Under the pieces are notes generated by a model, which worked only from the letters and a program-made list of their open reading frames with translations, was not told where the DNA came from and ran no database searches. Made by a program: the position numbers and the translations under genes. Shown here piece after piece: positions 6,801 through 14,552 of a stretch of DNA of 14,808 bases. The stretch spans positions 1 to 14,808 of the forward strand of contig JABIRQ010000155.1 in assembly GCA_018699755.1 (NCBI GenBank), given 5' to 3'. The first letter of the stretch is position 1; every line of letters begins with the position of its first letter. The stretch comes from Rhodospirillaceae bacterium (GTDB taxonomy: Bacteria > Pseudomonadota > Alphaproteobacteria > CADEGL01).

Positions 6801-7706
6801 TTACTCCCCGTCCTTCCAGTAGACGCCCAACTCGTGCCGGCGCCGGTGAAACCGCTCGATATTCGCGATCACCGCCGGATCGGCATCGGCCACCACGAAA
6901 GCCATGATCGCCTCAAGCAAGGCCATCACCGCCACCGTAGAAGTAAAAAATTGCGGCGTCCCGGTCGGCACGACGAAGCCGTGATCCGCCGCCAGCAGGA
7001 TCGGCGACGAACGCGCGTCGCTGATCGCCACCACCGCCGCGCCCTGATCCTTGGCGGCATGCACCGCCTCGACCACTTCGGTTCGGTAGGGCTTGAAGGT
7101 CATGGCGAGCAGCACGTCGCCGCGTCCGCCCCGCGCCACGTCGTCGATCGGCAAGCCACCCTCGCGCGGGACGGCGACCACGTCCTCAATCGCCATGCGG
7201 GCGAGATAGGCGAAGCTCTGCGCCAGGGCATGGCCGATGCCGACCCCCAGCACGTAGGTCTTGCGCGCGGCGACGATCCGGTCGGCGGCCCGCTTGATCT
7301 CTTCCGCCGAGGTGCCGGCGAAGAGCCGCTCGACATTGTCGAAGCCGCTGGCCGCCAGGTCGCGGTAGAGCGGGCCGTGCCGTCCGCCCCGGGCGATCGA
7401 TTGCAGCCAGCGCGCGCGGTCGGGAAAGCTCTCGCGCCCGGCGCGCAGGGCCTCCCGGAACGGGTGGCGGAATTCCTCGTAGCCCTCGAAGCCGGCGGCG
7501 CGGGCCATGCGGACCAGGGTGTTGGGCGAAACCTCGGCCACCTCCGCGATCTCGCGGATCGAGCTGATGCCGACATCGTTGGGGTTGTCGAGAACGTATT
7601 GCGCCGCCTTGCGGAGCTGGGGGCTCATCTCCGGCAGGGCATCGGCCAGCCGGCCCAGGACCGGGTCCAGCGCGGCGGCGGGATCTGGCACGATCATATT
7701 ATTCAT
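6801..7706 (-). CDS. RpiR-family transcriptional regulator
   Basis: This 301-residue cytosolic regulator has an N-terminal helix-turn-helix of RpiR type (about 15–85; core IREIAEVAEVSPNTLVRMAR, then GFEGYEEFR) and a C-terminal SIS domain (about 135–270; VLGVGIG, then AMTFKPYRTEVVEA). SIS domains usually bind phosphosugars, but RpiR members also control amino-acid and amine catabolism. It starts at 7706, 8 bases from a double palindrome, and no Shine-Dalgarno fits before it. The message may be nearly leaderless, or initiation may be at the in-frame ATG at 7697. It sits first in an operon with the Rieske gene and divergent to the flavoenzyme gene, which suggests local control and autoregulation. 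Confidence 0.9.
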   Translation of the reverse strand: MNNMIVPDPAAALDPVLGRLADALPEMSPQLRKAAQYVLDNPNDVGISSIREIAEVAEVSPNTLVRMARAAGFEGYEEFRHPFREALRAGRESFPDRARWLQSIARGGRHGPLYRDLAASGFDNVERLFAGTSAEEIKRAADRIVAARKTYVLGVGIGHALAQSFAYLARMAIEDVVAVPREGGLPIDDVARGGRGDVLLAMTFKPYRTEVVEAVHAAKDQGAAVVAISDARSSPILLAADHGFVVPTGTPQFFTSTVAVMALLEAIMAFVVADADPAVIANIERFHRRRHELGVYWKDGE

Positions 7707-7713
7707 CGTTGAC

Positions 7714-7740
7714 GATGGTACGATCTTACCATCAAGATCG
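7714..7740. promoter_or_regulatory. Two overlapping inverted repeats, probable operator
   Basis: GATGGTA (7714–7720) and TACCATC (7727–7733) form a perfect inverted repeat with a 6-bp spacer. CGATCTT (7721–7727) and AAGATCG (7734–7740) form a second one, also with 7-bp arms and a 6-bp spacer, displaced by seven bases. Both lie in the 68-bp divergent gap between the RpiR-type regulator and the flavoenzyme gene. A minus-strand TAAGAT (7723–7728) that could act as a -10 box lies inside. I infer binding sites for the adjacent regulator. Confidence 0.6.
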
Positions 7741-7774
7741 CATCACAATTTTTCAGCTCCGGAGTCGGAATTTC

Positions 7775-10198
7775 ATGGCCGAACAGGCGCGGGTCGTCGT
7801 CATCGGGGGCGGCATCATGGGCACCAGCCTGCTCTACCACCTCGCCCATGAGGGCTGGACGGATTGCGTGCTGCTGGAGAAGGGCGAGCTGACCAGCGGC
7901 TCGACCTGGCACGCCGCCGGACAGGTCACCCATTCCACCTCCAGCTTCGTGCTCGGCAGGATGGCGGGTTACGCCATCGAGCTGTATCGGCGGCTGGAGG
8001 CGGAGACCGGGCAGTCCGTGACCTGGCACGGCTGCGGCAGCCTACGCGTCGCCTATACCGAGGACGAGTTGGACTGGCTGCATCACACGACCAGCGTCGG
8101 CCGGGTGCTGGGCCATCCGATGGAACTGGTCGGGCCGGAGCGCATCCGCGAGTTGCACCCCTTCTACAATCTAGACGGCATCCGGGCGGCGCTGCACACG
8201 CCGGAGGACGGCCATGTCGATCCGGCCGGCGCGGCCTTCGCCCTGGCCAAGGGCGCGCGGATGCTGGGCGCCAAGGTCCTTCGCCAGCGACGGGCGACGG
8301 GCATAGAGGCCTTGCCGGGCGGCGAATGGCTGGTGCGGACCGAAGCGGGCGATATCCGCTGCGAGCACATCGTCAACGCGGGCGGAACCTATGCCCGGCA
8401 GATCGGCGAATGGCTGGGCCTCGACCTGCCCATCGTGAACATGACCCATCACTATGTCGTCACCGACACCGTACCCGAATTCCTGGACCTGGAGCGCGAA
8501 CTGCCGGTGGTGCGCGACGACCGCCAGGTCTCCGGCTATGTCCGGATGGAGCAGAAATCCGGCCTGATCGGTATCTACGAGAAGGCCAATCCAAATACGG
8601 TCTGGGACGACGGCACGCCCTGGGCTTCCGAGAACGAACTGTTCGAGCCCGATTTCGACCGCATCGCGCCCTGGCTGGAGAACGCCCTCGAACGCATGCC
8701 CGTCCTCGCCGAACTGGGCCTGAAGCGCACGGTCCACGGCGCGATCACCCATCCGCCCGACGGCAACATGCTGCTCGGCCCCCTGCCCGGCCTGGCCAAC
8801 GCCTGGGCCTGCTGCGGCTGCCAGATCGGCCTGGGCTGGGGCCCCGGCGCGGGCCGATACCTGGCCCAGTGGATGGTCCATGGCGCGGCGGATGTGAACA
8901 TGCGCGAGTTCGATCCGCGCCGCTTCGGCCCCTTCGCCGACCGCGACTACCAGATCGCCAAGGCGCGCGAGGATTATCTGCTGCGCCACGAGATTCCCTT
9001 CCCTGGCCTCAACCGCCCGGCGGGCCGGCCGGTCAAGACCAGCCCGCTTTACGGCCGGCTGACGGAGGCGGGGGCGATCCACGAGGAAATCTTCGGCTGG
9101 GAACGGCCGCGCTGGTACGCCGGGAAGGGCGCCCCGCAGCGCGACGTGCATGCCTTTCGCCGCGCCCCGTGGTTCGACCGGGTGGCGGAGGAATGCCGGA
9201 CGGTGCGCGAGGCCGCCGGGATTCTCGATCTTTCCGCCTTCGGCAAGATCGACGTCTCCGGTCCCAATGCCGAAACCTTCCTCGACCGCATGGTCGCCAA
9301 CCGCGTGCCGCGCAGGACCGGCGGCATCGTGTTGACCCATATGCTGAACCGGCTCGGCACAATCGAGGCGGAAATGACCGTCGCGCGCATGGAGGACGAC
9401 CGCTTCTACCTCCTCTTCGCCGCCTTTCACGAATTGCGGGTGCGCGACTGGCTGGTCCGGCATCGCCGCCCCGGCGAGCAGGTCGAGATCGCGAACGTCT
9501 CGGAGGATTTCGGCTGCCTGGTCCTGTCCGGACCCCGCGCGCGCAACATTCTCGGCACGATCACCCCGGACCTGCTCGACAACGAGGGTTTCCCCTGGCT
9601 GCGGGCGAGGGAGATCAAGGCAGCGGGCATAACCGTCCGCGCTTTGCGCCTGTCCTATGTCGGCGAACTGGGCTGGGAACTGCATGTGCCGATGGCCGGG
9701 ATGGCGCGGGTCTATGACGCCCTGCGGGAGGCCGGGCGACCCCATGGGCTGGGCAATTTCGGCTCTTACGCCCTGAACGCCATGCGCCTGGAAAAGGGTT
9801 TCAAGGGCACATCGGAACTGACCAACGAGGTGACCCTGCCCGAGGCGGAGGTGATGCGCTTCGTCAAGCTGGACAAGGGCGATTTCGTCGGGCGCGCGGC
9901 GACCGTGGCGAGCCTGGGATCGCCGCCGCGCTGGCGCTGCGCCTACCTTGCCATCGAGGCCGGGGACGCCGACTGCAACGGCGGCGACGCCGTCTTCGCC
10001 GATGGCAAGGTTGTCGGTGCGGTCAGTTCCGGCGCCTATGGCCATTGCGTGGGGCGGAGCCTGGCCTTCGCCTATCTGAAGCCGGACTGCGCCGCACCGG
10101 GCACGGAGCTCGAAGTTCAGATTCTCGATACCCGCCGCCCCGCCGTCGTGCTGGGCAAGCCGGCCTACGATCCCGCCAGCGAAAAGCCGCGAGGCTGA
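7775..10198 (+). CDS. DMGDH/sarcosine dehydrogenase-like FAD–GcvT protein
   Basis: This 807-residue flavoprotein of the dimethylglycine/sarcosine dehydrogenase family oxidises N-methyl groups and passes the one-carbon unit to tetrahydrofolate. The N-terminal DAO-type FAD domain begins VVVIGGGIMG (7–16). His46 in SGSTWHAAG matches the histidine that carries covalent FAD in this family. An FAO_M-like linker follows (about 373–430), then a GcvT folate-binding half (about 430–800; HEEIFGWERPRWYA, ALNAMRLEKGFKG). Length is that of complete two-part enzymes. The start at 7775 is supported by GGAG at 7761–7764; an in-frame ATG at 7709 would run through the operator. It is first in a plus-strand operon with the PLP enzyme. 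With the divergent Rieske gene it suggests sequential demethylation. The exact amine is unknown. Confidence 0.9.
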   Translation: MAEQARVVVIGGGIMGTSLLYHLAHEGWTDCVLLEKGELTSGSTWHAAGQVTHSTSSFVLGRMAGYAIELYRRLEAETGQSVTWHGCGSLRVAYTEDELDWLHHTTSVGRVLGHPMELVGPERIRELHPFYNLDGIRAALHTPEDGHVDPAGAAFALAKGARMLGAKVLRQRRATGIEALPGGEWLVRTEAGDIRCEHIVNAGGTYARQIGEWLGLDLPIVNMTHHYVVTDTVPEFLDLERELPVVRDDRQVSGYVRMEQKSGLIGIYEKANPNTVWDDGTPWASENELFEPDFDRIAPWLENALERMPVLAELGLKRTVHGAITHPPDGNMLLGPLPGLANAWACCGCQIGLGWGPGAGRYLAQWMVHGAADVNMREFDPRRFGPFADRDYQIAKAREDYLLRHEIPFPGLNRPAGRPVKTSPLYGRLTEAGAIHEEIFGWERPRWYAGKGAPQRDVHAFRRAPWFDRVAEECRTVREAAGILDLSAFGKIDVSGPNAETFLDRMVANRVPRRTGGIVLTHMLNRLGTIEAEMTVARMEDDRFYLLFAAFHELRVRDWLVRHRRPGEQVEIANVSEDFGCLVLSGPRARNILGTITPDLLDNEGFPWLRAREIKAAGITVRALRLSYVGELGWELHVPMAGMARVYDALREAGRPHGLGNFGSYALNAMRLEKGFKGTSELTNEVTLPEAEVMRFVKLDKGDFVGRAATVASLGSPPRWRCAYLAIEAGDADCNGGDAVFADGKVVGAVSSGAYGHCVGRSLAFAYLKPDCAAPGTELEVQILDTRRPAVVLGKPAYDPASEKPRG

Positions 10199-10218
10199 CC
10201 ACCGAAAGGACCATCGCC

Positions 10219-11544
10219 ATGACCATCGCCACCATCGATCCGGATGCCGAACCGGTCGCGGCCCGCAGCCAGGACGACTATTTCGCCATTGCCGAGAAGA
10301 ACTTGCCGGGCGGCGGCTTGGGCGGCTACGCCCTGCCCGACGACCTGCGCTACATCATCCGGCGGGGCGAGGGCAGCCGCGTCCAGGCGACAGACGGGCG
10401 CTGGTTCATCGACTATATCGGCGGCGCGGGCGCCAATATCATCGGCCACTCCCATCCGGCCGTGGTCGAGGCAATCACCGAACGCACGGCCGAAGGTCTG
10501 CATTTCTTCGCCATCCTCAACGACGCGGCGCTCGAGCTTTCGGAAAAGCTGGTCGAGCACATCCCCTGCGCCGAGAAGATCGTCTTCACCACCACGGGCT
10601 CCGAGGCGACCTTCTTCGCCATGCGCATCGCGCGCGCGGCGACGGGGCGCGAGAAGGTCCTGAAATTCGAGGGCGCCTATCACGGCACCCACGACTATGC
10701 CGCGATCAGCCTGTTTCCCAAGGCCGCCGCCAACTACCCCGTGGGCAGCGTGGACACGGGCGGCATGCCGGAGGCGGTGAAGGGCACCGTGCTGGTGGCC
10801 CCTTACAACGACCTGGACACGGTGGAGCGGATCGTCGCCGAGGCGAAGGACGAACTGGCCGCGATCATCGTCGAGCCGGTGCAGCGCATCATCTTCCCCG
10901 AGCCCGGCTTCCTGGCCGGGCTGCGGGAGATCTGCGACCGCCACGGCATCGTGCTGATCTTCGACGAAGTGGTGACCGGCTTCCGCCTGGGCCTGGGCGG
11001 CGGCCAGGGCCGGTTCGGCGTGACCCCGGACCTGGCCAGCTTCGGCAAGATCGTGGGCGGCGGCGGGCCGCTGGGTTGCGTCGCGGGCAAAGCCGAACTG
11101 CTTGATCGTTGCGATCCGAAGCGCAAGGGCGAGCCGGGCTACGCCTTCATCAACGGCACCCTGCACGGCAACCCGCTGGCCTCCGTCGCCGGGCTCGCCA
11201 CGATCGGCGTGTTAGAGGAAGAGGGTTTCCACGACGACCTGTTCGCGAAGTCCGAACGCCTCAAGACCCTGTTGCAGGAGGTGCTCGACCGGCGCGGCGT
11301 GCCGGCGATCTGCGCCGGGCGGGATTCGTTCTGGCAAATCCTGTTCACACCGCGCGAGCCGCGCAACCAGATCGACATCCTGGCCGGCGATTCGGCGCGC
11401 ATGCGCAAGCTGGACCTGGGGCTGATCCGCCGCGGCATCTCGATCCTGCCCGGCACGAGGCGCTTCGTCGCCTCGGTCAACACCGAGGAGGATTTTGCCC
11501 TGACCGCCGAAGCCCTGGACGGCGCCTGCAAGGCGCTCGGCTGA
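10219..11544 (+). CDS. Class III aminotransferase, GSA-aminomutase-like
   Basis: This 441-residue fold-type I PLP enzyme has TTTGSEA (124–130, phosphate cup), an aromatic pair before GTHDY (154–160), IFDEVVTGFR (247–256, Asp249 to the pyridine nitrogen) and the internal-aldimine Lys277 in SFGKIVGGG. The style is that of HemL and related aminotransferases, but a biosynthetic hemL would be unlikely in this catabolic setting. It starts 20 bp after the flavoenzyme gene with AAAGGA at 10205–10210, so both are on one message. A reasonable role is removing or moving the amino group exposed after N-demethylation, for example of an omega-amino acid. No residue I can see fixes the substrate. Its 3' end converges on the 501-residue gene with a 7-bp gap. 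Confidence 0.88.
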   Translation: MTIATIDPDAEPVAARSQDDYFAIAEKNLPGGGLGGYALPDDLRYIIRRGEGSRVQATDGRWFIDYIGGAGANIIGHSHPAVVEAITERTAEGLHFFAILNDAALELSEKLVEHIPCAEKIVFTTTGSEATFFAMRIARAATGREKVLKFEGAYHGTHDYAAISLFPKAAANYPVGSVDTGGMPEAVKGTVLVAPYNDLDTVERIVAEAKDELAAIIVEPVQRIIFPEPGFLAGLREICDRHGIVLIFDEVVTGFRLGLGGGQGRFGVTPDLASFGKIVGGGGPLGCVAGKAELLDRCDPKRKGEPGYAFINGTLHGNPLASVAGLATIGVLEEEGFHDDLFAKSERLKTLLQEVLDRRGVPAICAGRDSFWQILFTPREPRNQIDILAGDSARMRKLDLGLIRRGISILPGTRRFVASVNTEEDFALTAEALDGACKALG

Positions 11545-11551
11545 GGCGCTA

Positions 11552-13057
11552 CTAAAGCGACAGGTGCGGGCGGGCCGCTTCGAACACGGTCTGGTCGATG
11601 CCGTGGCCGCAATAGGCGATCTTGGCGGCCGAGACCAGGTGCGCCGCGCCGTGGGGCTGGCGCGATTTCGCGAATTCCCGGGCCGCATCGTCCATATGCT
11701 CGAAGGCGTGCATCTCGGTGAAGCTGTCGCGGCACACGATCTCGGTCAGGCGGCGCAGCAACGCATCGGGATCGTGGCCGCATTCGGCGTATTTCTGCGC
11801 CAGGGCCATGACATGGCGGGCGCCTTCGTCGGCCGTCATACCCGCGCGGCCGCCGCCGGAAAAGACCGCGTCGTCGACCGGCGGCTTTTTCTCAACCGCG
11901 GACTCCAGGGCGGCCAACAGGCCGTCGGCGTCCTCGGGCAGGCCCGCCGTGTCGAAGTGCGGTTCGTGGGCGATCTTCTCCTGGCTCAACCGGATTTCCG
12001 GTCCAAAGGCCCAGGACAGCAGGGCGATCAGCTTGAGCCGCAGGGGCAGATCCGCCAGGCCGATCAGATAGCGCCGCACGGACACGCCGTTGTGCATGTG
12101 GACATCCAGCGGGTTGCCGTAATCGGTGCGCAGATGAATGGTTGCCGCGCCCATCGACAGGGCCTCGACGACGCCTTCCATCGACATGCCGGCGGCCAAG
12201 GCCTCGGCCATCATCGGCGGGAGAGTGTCGAAATCCGTGATCGCGCCGATGCGCGCGCCGAGATCGGCGACCGCGTTGTCCTCGGCCGGGCCGGTCGCCA
12301 CCGGCGGTGGATTGTCGAGCAACCCGTGCTGGACGATCAGCCCCTCAAGCTCGCCGAACCGACCGTAGACGCCGAGACAGGCCTTGAAGAAGGCCGGATC
12401 GCCGTCGCCCTGGATGAGGGTGAGCGGCGGCGAGGCGAGCCAGCGCACCACCGGGCGCAGGACGAATTCGGCCTTGTCCCAGCCGATCAGGTCCAGGGTC
12501 TGGGCGGCGAAGACGGGGTAGAGCAGGAAGTGATCGTCCAGGGCATGGCGCCACAGGGCCGCCTCGAGGATCACGGCCAGGGTGGCGGCGGGGCCGCCAT
12601 CGCGCAGCACCGCGCGCAGATGGCGCTCCGCCACGACGGGAAGCTGATCGCGAATCGCATCGGCCAGACCCGCCGCCGCCGCATCGCCTGCGAGGCCGCC
12701 ATCGCCCAATTCAGCCATCACATGCGGACCCATGGCCGAGGAATGGACCTGCTGGTTGGCCAGATGGACGCTGTGGACGATGGGCAGAAACGCCCAATCG
12801 CCGCGAAGCCGGCCGGCTGCGCCGTCCACCGCGCGGATCCCGGTGACCATGTGCAAGGGGCCGCCGTGATGATCGAAGGGGACTTCCGTCGCGCGGCTGA
12901 CCGCCACGGCCGCGGCCGCCAGCAGATCGCGCGGCGACGTGCCGTCGCGCAGGCGGCGGATCGTCTCCTCGACGATGCGCTCGGGCGCCGTGTCCTCGAC
13001 GAAGGCGACCAGGGGGGCCAGGCCGTCGTTCGGGGCAAGGGGTTCGGGCATGCGCAT
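11552..13057 (-). CDS. Conserved-looking His-rich protein, unknown function
   Basis: I cannot assign a function to this 501-residue, probably cytosolic, mostly helical protein. No signal peptide or membrane segment is visible. Histidines cluster in short motifs: FDHHGGPLH (61–69), PIVHSVHLANQQVH (92–105), WRHALDDH (169–176), DVHMHNG (318–324), EMHAFEH (448–454) and PHGAAHLV (468–475). The PLHMVTG and HSVHLA spacing recalls uncharacterised bacterial proteins, sometimes linked to Rieske domains, that I know only as hypotheticals. A metal-dependent enzyme is possible. The start at 13057 has GAGGA 7 bases upstream. The minus strand is chosen over an equally long opposite ORF because its composition is protein-like and it has this ribosome-binding site. 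It closes the catabolic block. Confidence 0.8.
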   Translation of the reverse strand: MRMPEPLAPNDGLAPLVAFVEDTAPERIVEETIRRLRDGTSPRDLLAAAAVAVSRATEVPFDHHGGPLHMVTGIRAVDGAAGRLRGDWAFLPIVHSVHLANQQVHSSAMGPHVMAELGDGGLAGDAAAAGLADAIRDQLPVVAERHLRAVLRDGGPAATLAVILEAALWRHALDDHFLLYPVFAAQTLDLIGWDKAEFVLRPVVRWLASPPLTLIQGDGDPAFFKACLGVYGRFGELEGLIVQHGLLDNPPPVATGPAEDNAVADLGARIGAITDFDTLPPMMAEALAAGMSMEGVVEALSMGAATIHLRTDYGNPLDVHMHNGVSVRRYLIGLADLPLRLKLIALLSWAFGPEIRLSQEKIAHEPHFDTAGLPEDADGLLAALESAVEKKPPVDDAVFSGGGRAGMTADEGARHVMALAQKYAECGHDPDALLRRLTEIVCRDSFTEMHAFEHMDDAAREFAKSRQPHGAAHLVSAAKIAYCGHGIDQTVFEAARPHLSL

Positions 13058-13088
13058 GGCGGATTCCTCGGCTCCAGGGGTGTTGCGA

Positions 13089-13117
13089 AAGATAGGTCGC
13101 GGCGAGCGGAAGGTTAA
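13089..13117 (-). promoter_or_regulatory. Candidate sigma-70-type promoter
   Basis: Reading the minus strand, TTAACC (13112–13117) and TATCTT (13089–13094) are separated by exactly 17 bp, each matching four of six consensus positions. Transcription would start near 13082, about 25 bases before the start of the 501-residue gene. Match quality is moderate. Confidence 0.35.
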
Positions 13118-13161
13118 GCCGCGATTTGACCCGGCCGCCGTCCTGGCCTAGTTGAGCGACG

Positions 13162-13722
13162 ATGAATCAGCTCACCCGCTTCCTGATCGACCTCGGCCCG
13201 CTGGTCGTTTTCTTCATCGCCTACAATCGGGCCGACCTGATGGTCGCCACCGGCGCCTTCATGGCGGCGACGGCCGTGGCCCTGGCCGTCAGCTACGCGA
13301 TAGAGCGGCGCATTCCGAAAATGCCCCTGGTGACGGGCGTGGTCGTGATGGTCTTCGGCGGGCTGACCCTGTGGCTGGCCAACGAAACCTTCATTAAGCT
13401 GAAGCCGACCATCGTCTACACCCTCTTCGCCGTCGTGCTGCTGGGCGGCCTGGCGACCGGACGGCTGCTGCTGAAACCCCTGTTCGAGATGGCCTTCAAG
13501 CTGCGCGACGAGGGCTGGCGTGTCCTGACCCTGCGCTGGGGGGTGTTCTTCCTCGCCATGGCGGTCCTGAACGAAATCGTCTGGCGCACCATGTCGACCG
13601 ACGTCTGGGTCGATCTCAAGGTCTTCGGCTTTCTGCCCATCACCCTGCTGTTCGCGCTGACCCAACTGCCCCTGATCCGCCGCACGATGATCGAAGAACC
13701 CGAGGGCGCGGGAGACGCCTAA
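13162..13722 (+). CDS. ispZ: Inner membrane septation protein YciB/IspZ
   Basis: This 186-residue polytopic inner-membrane protein of the YciB (intracellular septation protein A) family is linked to cell-envelope synthesis and division. Hydrophobic segments lie at about 10–20, 25–47, 55–75, 86–102, 125–140 and 152–171. Family marks are LGPLVVFFIAYN near the start, KPTIVYTLFA (81–90) and LNEIVWR (136–142). The start at 13162 is the first ATG; only a weak TTGAG lies ahead. A TTGACC box at 13126–13131 without a good -10 leaves its promoter unclear. In many alphaproteobacteria this gene is close behind ftsY; here the catabolic block lies between them. Its stop shares bases with the convergent Nudix stop. 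Confidence 0.93.
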   Translation: MNQLTRFLIDLGPLVVFFIAYNRADLMVATGAFMAATAVALAVSYAIERRIPKMPLVTGVVVMVFGGLTLWLANETFIKLKPTIVYTLFAVVLLGGLATGRLLLKPLFEMAFKLRDEGWRVLTLRWGVFFLAMAVLNEIVWRTMSTDVWVDLKVFGFLPITLLFALTQLPLIRRTMIEEPEGAGDA

Positions 13723-14273
13723 CCCCGCTCCAGCCGGTCCGGGGTGTCTCCGGCCGGGTTGGCGAAGGGCCCGAAACTCGGCAGGGAGCGCACCTCCCGA
13801 TGGGCGCGCAGCGCCCAGTGCACGGTCGGGAAGGCGATATCGTCCCAGGGAATGTCGTCCCAATCGAACAATCCGACTTCGCGCGTCTCGTCCGCTGCGG
13901 CCACGTCCGGCGAGAGCAGCCGGGCACGGTAGATGAGCTGCACCTGGCTGAGCCTCGGGATGTCGTAGACGGCGAGGAGCTGGTCGATCGCGATCTCGGC
14001 CCGCGCCTCTTCCTGCGCCTCGCGCATGGCCCCGTCCATGGGCGATTCGTGCAGTTCGAGATAGCCCGCGGGCAGGGTCCAGAAGCCGGCGCGTGGTTCG
14101 ATATCGCGCAGGCAGAGCAGGATGCGCCCCTCCCAGGTGCAGACGGCTCCGACCACGACCTTGGGATTGTCGTATTGGACATGGCCGCAATCGCGGCAGA
14201 CCAGACGCTCCTGGTTGTCGCCCTCGGGCACCCGGCGGTGGAAATTGTGTCGAGCCTGATCGCGCGCGGTCAT
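13719..14273 (-). CDS. Nudix hydrolase with partial zinc ribbon
   Basis: This 184-residue protein is of the type that cleaves nucleoside-diphosphate-linked substrates using divalent metal. The Nudix box runs from Gly70: G-x5-E76-x7-R84-E85-x2-E88-E89, with all catalytic acids present. The usual glycine two positions after the last Glu is Arg91. An N-terminal zinc-ribbon relic precedes it: Cys26 and Cys29 in LVCRDCG, after PEGDNQER. The first CxxC pair common in this subfamily is absent, and extending upstream to the in-frame stop at 14319–14321 gives no cysteine. Its stop (TAG on 13719–13721) overlaps the TAA of ispZ tail to tail. The substrate is unknown; this subfamily is often compared with ADP-ribose or NADH pyrophosphatases. 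Confidence 0.9.
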   Translation of the reverse strand: MTARDQARHNFHRRVPEGDNQERLVCRDCGHVQYDNPKVVVGAVCTWEGRILLCLRDIEPRAGFWTLPAGYLELHESPMDGAMREAQEEARAEIAIDQLLAVYDIPRLSQVQLIYRARLLSPDVAAADETREVGLFDWDDIPWDDIAFPTVHWALRAHREVRSLPSFGPFANPAGDTPDRLERG

Positions 14274-14318
14274 GTCCCGACTCTGGGATGCCCGCCGGCG
14301 CCTGACAAGGCGGCGACT

Positions 14319-14549
14319 CTAGGCGGTGATGTCCAGGTAGCGGCCGCGCGGGGCATCCCGATCGGGAGTCCCGGGCAAGGCGCTGCCGTCGCGCGGCGCG
14401 GCCGGCGCAAATCCCGGTTCGGACACCGGCGCGGGTCGCGTGGCGGTCGCTTGCGGGGCGGCCGCCTTGGGCGCGGTCAAGCCGGAAATCGCCTGAAGCA
14501 GGGAGGCGCTGGGCGTCATGGCGGCGAGGATGCCGGCCGCATGGTTCAC
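14319..14549 (-). CDS. Small Ala/Pro-rich hypothetical protein
   Basis: This ORF encodes up to 76 residues starting at a GTG (14549), or 66 from the first ATG (14519). Neither start has a convincing ribosome-binding site. A short helical N-terminus (LAAMTPSASLLQAISGL) leads into a low-complexity Ala/Pro/Thr linker and ends PRGRYLDITA. Short proteins with a disordered middle and a PRGS/R-x-LDI-type end recur as hypotheticals in alphaproteobacteria, in my recollection. It lies 45 bp upstream of the Nudix gene in the same direction and directly downstream of a tandem repeat. Function unknown. Confidence 0.5.
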   Translation of the reverse strand: MNHAAGILAAMTPSASLLQAISGLTAPKAAAPQATATRPAPVSEPGFAPAAPRDGSALPGTPDRDAPRGRYLDITA

Positions 14550-14552
14550 AAC

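Noticed and set aside
5536..6822. 428-residue plus-strand ORF across the repeat element and the Rieske gene
   Set aside because: It begins inside the inverted repeat and runs antisense to a gene with clear Rieske and iron-site motifs.
8171..10045. 624-residue minus-strand ORF inside the flavoenzyme gene
   Set aside because: Shadow frame of high-GC coding DNA; the plus strand carries FAD and GcvT motifs over its full length.
10219..11544. Calling the class III PLP enzyme hemL
   Set aside because: The motifs are shared with many aminotransferases, and the operon context is catabolic rather than tetrapyrrole synthesis.
11564..13117. 517-residue plus-strand ORF opposite the unknown 501-residue gene
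   Set aside because: It is as long as the minus-strand gene, but its His/Arg/Gly/Gln-rich composition is that of a shadow, and the minus frame has a good ribosome-binding site and balanced composition.
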